Part shown: piece by piece, positions 60,833 to 64,000 of the stretch
How positions within the stretch are numbered: the stretch's first letter is position 1
Layout of the letters: each line of letters begins with the position of its first letter
The notes under the pieces: generated by a model
Seen by the model: only the letters and a program-made list of their open reading frames with translations
The model's database searches: none
What the model was told of the DNA's origin: nothing
Assembly (NCBI GenBank): GCA_019973575.1
Contig: BPUI01000002.1
Coordinates: 310,001-374,000, forward strand
Source: Gemmatimonadetes bacterium T265
Lineage (GTDB): Bacteria; Gemmatimonadota; Gemmatimonadetes; Gemmatimonadales; Gemmatimonadaceae
Reading direction: 5' to 3'
Length of the DNA: 64,000 nt
Made by a program: the position numbers and the translations under genes

Positions 60833-62387
60833 ACCCGCCGCGGCCGACCCGTCACTCCTTGCGCCCGTCGCCGTCGTGGATTCGACGCCGGTCGTGACGC
60901 CGTCGACCGCCCGCGTGCTCGTCGTCGACGACGACGCCGCCTTCGTCGAAGGGATCGTCTGGGCACTCGGCGAGCACGGGTACGCGGTGCAGGGCGTCAG
61001 CAGCGCGGGCGGGCTACTCGCGCGGATGACCGCCGACGCCGCGACCGGCGCCGCCCTCCCCGACGTCGTGCTGCTCGACATCCTGCTCGGCGACGGCGAC
61101 GGGGTCGAGCTGTTGCAGCGCCTCAAGGCCGACGAGCGGTGGCGCGACGTGCCCGTGCTCATGCTCTCGTCCGCGGCGGCCGAGGAGTACACGGTCCGCG
61201 CGCTCGGCTTCGGCGCGGCGGACTTCGTGCGCAAGCCTGTGCGCCCGCGCGAGCTCGCGGCGCGCGTCGACGCCCACCTGCGCGCGGGCGCGACGCTCCG
61301 CACCACGCGCGAGGCGCTGCGGCGGACCGAGGCGGAGCTCGCGCGGGCGCGGGCCGACGCGGAGAACCGCCGCAAGCTCGTCGACATCCTGCACGAGGTG
61401 ACGGGCGACCTCGCCGCCGACGAGATCTACCACCTGCTCGCGCGGCGGGTGGCGCGCGGCCTGTCGGTCGCGCACTGCGCCGTGATCCTCGACGCGCACG
61501 GCAACGTCGGCGTCGTCGCGACCGCGTTCGAGCTGCCGAAGCTGCGCGCCGCGGAGGTGCCGCTCGCGCACTTCCCCGAGATCGAGCACGCGCTGGCGAC
61601 GAGCGCGCCGGTGCTGATCGAGGACGTCGACTCGCACCCGCTCTACGCGGGGCGCACGCCGTCGGGGCTCGACGGCGCCGCAGTCGCGGTGCGCTCGAGC
61701 ATCGCGCTCCCGTTCGCGGTCGACCGGGCGCAGCGCGGGGTGTTCCTGCTCCGCCGCACGCGCGAGCAGCCCCCGCTCACGCCGGAGGACGTCGCGTTCG
61801 CCGAGGCGGTGATCGGCGCCGCCGTCGCGGTCGTGCAGCGCGCGCAGGTGATCGAGACGACGCGCGCCGACAACGCGCGCCTCGAGCACCTCGCCACGAC
61901 GGACCCGCTCACCGGGCTGCTCAACCGCCGCGCGCTGTCGGAGCGCCTAACGACCGAGATGGAGCGCGCGCTCCGCTACGACACCTCGGTCGCCCTGCTC
62001 CTCGTCGACCTCGACCACTTCAAGCGCGTCAACGACACGTACGGCCACCTGGCCGGCGACGGCGTGCTGCGCACGGTGGCGGAGCTCTTGGGCGAGGAGG
62101 CGCGGTCGAGCGACCTCGTCGGGCGCTACGGCGGCGAGGAGTTCATCGTCGTGCTCCCGGAGACGGACGACGCGGGGGCGGCCGTGCTCGCCGAGCGGAT
62201 GCGCGAGCGGGTGGCGGGGCACGTCTTCCGCGCGTGGGAGGACGGGCGCACGCTGCGCGTCACGGCGAGCATCGGCGTGGCGACGTTCCCCGCGGCGCGG
62301 ATCGAGAGCGTGGAGGACCTGTTCGCGCGGGCGGACGGCGCGTTGTACCGCGCGAAGGCCGAGGGGCGCGACCGGGTGCGGGCCTGA
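60825..62387 (+). CDS. Diguanylate cyclase with receiver and GAF domains
   Basis: A 520-residue c-di-GMP synthase. Residues about 28-150: receiver domain (VLVVDDDAAFVEGIVWALGEHGY, phospho-acceptor Asp85 in VVLLDILLGDGDGVEL, FVRKPVRPREL with conserved Lys). A helical linker is followed by a GAF domain (about 190-330, LVDILHEVTGDLAADEIYHLLARRVARGLSVAHCAVILD). The GGDEF domain (about 345-518) has DPLTGLLNRRAL, DLDHFKRVNDTYGHLAGD and GGEEF at 436-440. RSSD five residues before it matches the inhibitory I-site. The GTG at 60825 overlaps the dehydratase stop by eight bases. A cognate sensor kinase is not nearby. Confidence 0.93.
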   Translation: MLEPAAADPSLLAPVAVVDSTPVVTPSTARVLVVDDDAAFVEGIVWALGEHGYAVQGVSSAGGLLARMTADAATGAALPDVVLLDILLGDGDGVELLQRLKADERWRDVPVLMLSSAAAEEYTVRALGFGAADFVRKPVRPRELAARVDAHLRAGATLRTTREALRRTEAELARARADAENRRKLVDILHEVTGDLAADEIYHLLARRVARGLSVAHCAVILDAHGNVGVVATAFELPKLRAAEVPLAHFPEIEHALATSAPVLIEDVDSHPLYAGRTPSGLDGAAVAVRSSIALPFAVDRAQRGVFLLRRTREQPPLTPEDVAFAEAVIGAAVAVVQRAQVIETTRADNARLEHLATTDPLTGLLNRRALSERLTTEMERALRYDTSVALLLVDLDHFKRVNDTYGHLAGDGVLRTVAELLGEEARSSDLVGRYGGEEFIVVLPETDDAGAAVLAERMRERVAGHVFRAWEDGRTLRVTASIGVATFPAARIESVEDLFARADGALYRAKAEGRDRVRA

Positions 62388-62861
62388 CTACCGCCCGATC
62401 GCCTGCATCTCGACCAACAGACACCGGTCCTGCACGACGTCGATTCCCTCGCGCGCGAGCTGCTCAGCCACCGGGTCGTTCCGGATCCCGAGTTGGAACC
62501 ACACGGCCTTGGGCCGCGCGGCGAGGATGTCGTCCACGTGCGGCGGGATGTCGTGCGGGCGCCGGAACACGTTCACGAGGTCGATGGATCCTGGCACGTC
62601 CGCGAGCCGCCGATAGACGGGGGCGCCGAGGACCTCGGTCACGTCGGGGTAGTAGACCGGAACGGGGATGACCTCGTAACCGGCGCGCTGCGCGTACGCC
62701 GGGACGTAGTACGCGGGGGCGCCGGTCTCGGGCACCTTGATGCCCAGCACGGCAATGCGGTGGATCCGGCCGAGCAGGGTGCGGATCGCGGCGGGCGTGT
62801 CGAGCAGGTGTGCGCGCCAGGCGTCAGGGGGCGCGGGGGCGTGGGACGGTGCGTGGGTCAT
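62388..62861 (-). CDS. CoA-binding domain protein (YccU-like)
   Basis: A 157-residue Rossmann-fold protein of the CoA_binding_2 family. RIHRIAVLGIKVPETGAPAYYVPAYAQRAGYEVIPVPVYYPDV begins the nucleotide/CoA-binding core; YRRLADVPGSIDLVNVFRRPHDIPPHVDDILAARPKAVWFQLGIRNDPVAEQLAREGIDVVQDRCLLVEMQ completes the family's conserved blocks. Members resemble the CoA-ligase alpha N-terminus, but without a catalytic His their role is unclear. Two ATG starts are possible (62861 and 62885). The gene converges with the GGDEF gene and is divergent from the saccharopine dehydrogenase-like gene. Confidence 0.83.
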   Translation of the reverse strand: MTHAPSHAPAPPDAWRAHLLDTPAAIRTLLGRIHRIAVLGIKVPETGAPAYYVPAYAQRAGYEVIPVPVYYPDVTEVLGAPVYRRLADVPGSIDLVNVFRRPHDIPPHVDDILAARPKAVWFQLGIRNDPVAEQLAREGIDVVQDRCLLVEMQAIGR

Positions 62862-62975
62862 GCCGATTGCTGGTGCGAGGATCATGCGCGGCCGACCGCG
62901 CGGGCGGCTACCTTGCCGGCCGAGGGGCGCCGGGGAATCGGCCGGGGCCGGTACACGTACTTCCAAATCTGCTTT

Positions 62976-64000
62976 ATGCGCATGCTCGTCCTCGGGGCGG
63001 GGCTGCAGGGGTCCGCCTGCGCCTACGACCTGCTGCAGAGTGCCGACGTGACCGAGGTGCGGCTTGCCGACGTGCGCGTCGCGCAGCTGCCCCCGTTTCT
63101 GGCCCCGTACACCGACCCCGCCCGGGTCGGCGCGGGGCGGCCGCGACTCATTCCGACGCCCTTCGACGCGCGCGACGGCGAGGCCGTGCGCGCCCTCATG
63201 CGCGGGGTCGACGCGGCGATGAGCGCGCTCCCGTACTACTTCAACTTCGAGATGGCGCGCGCCGCCGCCGACGTCGGCGTGCACTTCTGCGACCTCGGCG
63301 GCAACACCGAGATCGTCGAGCAGCAGCGCGGGCTCGCGCCGCAGATGGTCGCGTCGGGCAAGTCGATCGTCCCGGACTGCGGGCTCGCGCCCGGCATGGT
63401 GAACATCCTCGCGCAGTACGGGATCGACCTCATCGAGCGGGACGGGGCGCGGGTGACGTCGGTGCGGATCTTTGTCGGCGGATTACCGGAGCGCCCGGAG
63501 CCGCCGCTCAACTACCAGATCGTCTACTCGCTCGAGGGCGTGCTCGACTATTACACGACGCGCTCGTGGGTCGTGCGCGACGGGCGGCGTGCGCAGGTGG
63601 ACGCGCTCTCCGAGGTCGAGCGCGTGGACATTCCTGGGGTCGGCGAGCTGGAAGCGTTCCACACCGCGGGCGGCCTGTCGACGATGGCCGAGCGGTACGA
63701 GGGGCGGATCCCGACGATGGAGTACAAGACGCTGCGGTACCCCGGGCACGCGCGGATCATGGAGGCGGTGCGCGCGCTCGGCTTCCTCGAACTCGACGCG
63801 GTCGACGTCAAGGGGCAGCGCATCGTGCCGCGCGACGTCGCGGTGGCAGTGATGGGGCCGCGGCTGCGCAAGCCGGCGTCGCCCGACCTCGTCGCGGTGC
63901 GCGTGGTGGTTGAGGGGGAGGACGACGCGGGCTCCGTCTCGCGCGCGTGGGAGCTCGTCGACCGGTACGACGCCGAGCGCGGGATCTCGGCGATGATGCG
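62976..64000 (+). CDS. Saccharopine dehydrogenase-family oxidoreductase (3' end outside window)
   Basis: Residues 1 to about 341 of an NAD(P)-dependent reductase related to saccharopine and lysine 6-dehydrogenases. The N-terminal Rossmann fold reads MRMLVLGAGLQGSACAYDLLQSADVTEVRLADV, followed by AMSALPYYFNFEMARAAADVGVHFCDLGGNTEIV and the substrate-domain LAPGMVNILAQYGIDLIE, EPPLNYQIVYSLEGVLDYYTTRSWVV and FHTAGGLSTMAERYEGRIPTMEYKTLRYPGHARIM. The reading frame is open to the window edge with no stop. In lysine catabolism these enzymes oxidise lysine or saccharopine; here the substrate is unknown. The starts at 62976 and 62982 (both ATG) are in frame. Confidence 0.85.
   Translation, partial: MRMLVLGAGLQGSACAYDLLQSADVTEVRLADVRVAQLPPFLAPYTDPARVGAGRPRLIPTPFDARDGEAVRALMRGVDAAMSALPYYFNFEMARAAADVGVHFCDLGGNTEIVEQQRGLAPQMVASGKSIVPDCGLAPGMVNILAQYGIDLIERDGARVTSVRIFVGGLPERPEPPLNYQIVYSLEGVLDYYTTRSWVVRDGRRAQVDALSEVERVDIPGVGELEAFHTAGGLSTMAERYEGRIPTMEYKTLRYPGHARIMEAVRALGFLELDAVDVKGQRIVPRDVAVAVMGPRLRKPASPDLVAVRVVVEGEDDAGSVSRAWELVDRYDAERGISAMM

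Noticed and set aside
1-64000. Search for tRNA, rRNA and CRISPR arrays
   Set aside because: No GGTTCRANYCC-like T-arm with a matching acceptor stem, no rRNA landmarks and no regularly spaced repeats were seen by eye; a covariance-model search would be needed to exclude divergent tRNAs.

Overview
This window is very GC-rich, densely coded chromosomal DNA from a Gram-negative bacterium. It encodes TonB-dependent SusC/SusD outer-membrane uptake proteins, several lipoproteins with type II signal peptides, a hybrid two-component system (periplasmic propeller, kinase, receiver and AraC output in one protein), an ECF sigma factor paired with a Ser/Thr kinase-TPR protein, and RCC1/Ig-like lipoproteins. 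That mix in high-GC DNA suggests Gemmatimonadota (a Gemmatirosa/Gemmatimonas-like lineage). This is inference from gene content; no rRNA or tRNA gene is present to confirm it.

Layout. 1-1476: methylthioribose-1-phosphate salvage (mtnA plus an aldolase/dehydrogenase that runs off the window). 2377-4297: a broken RCC1/Ig-like lipoprotein gene. 4416-7729: ECF sigma factor and Ser/Thr kinase. 7730-8625: non-coding DNA with a strong hairpin and a likely IS110-type transposase relic. 8626-11229: ApbE, DUF2271 and PepSY proteins, a probable extracytosolic flavinylation/redox unit. 11250-13075: scrambled relics (histidine-kinase tail, 5'-truncated hupE-like gene, truncated COG4705-like gene). 13289-20099: intact RCC1/Ig-like lipoprotein and a 1405-residue hybrid sensor. 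20366-27628: esterase lipoprotein, GntR, cupin, XRE/SDR divergent pair, QorB-like pseudogene/TetR divergent pair. 27906-34346: a secreted S15-type peptidase with SusC and SusD, probably peptide scavenging.

34548-44225 is one long minus-strand block: a COG1964-type radical SAM enzyme with a small membrane protein, a second membrane protein and a divergent Lgt paralogue, then unknown secreted and membrane proteins, zinc ribbon, RNase H-like protein, M20 deacylase, GHMP kinase and a SnoaL-like protein. 44368-46871 is trehalose synthesis (otsA-otsB). 47376-48310 is a second ECF sigma factor with a small partner. 48342-52276 holds lpdA, bracketed by two palindromic repeats, an SDR and the 2-oxoacid dehydrogenase E2 gene. 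52414-55377 holds a zinc alcohol dehydrogenase, two zinc-ribbon proteins and an MscS-type channel. 55418-56768 is a frameshifted lipoprotein gene. 57049-64000 carries gyrA, threonine dehydratase, a REC-GAF-GGDEF protein, a CoA-binding protein and the start of a saccharopine dehydrogenase-like gene.

Themes. Most operons are tightly coupled by 1- to 4-base ATGA/GTGA overlaps. An unusual number of genes carry lesions (amber codon, single-base frameshifts, internal deletions, truncations); these could be real decay or assembly errors. The most promising candidate for an undescribed system is the radical SAM/Lgt-paralogue cluster at 34548-39814, which may act on membrane lipids or lipoproteins. 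No CRISPR array, tRNA, rRNA, complete insertion sequence or prophage was seen.
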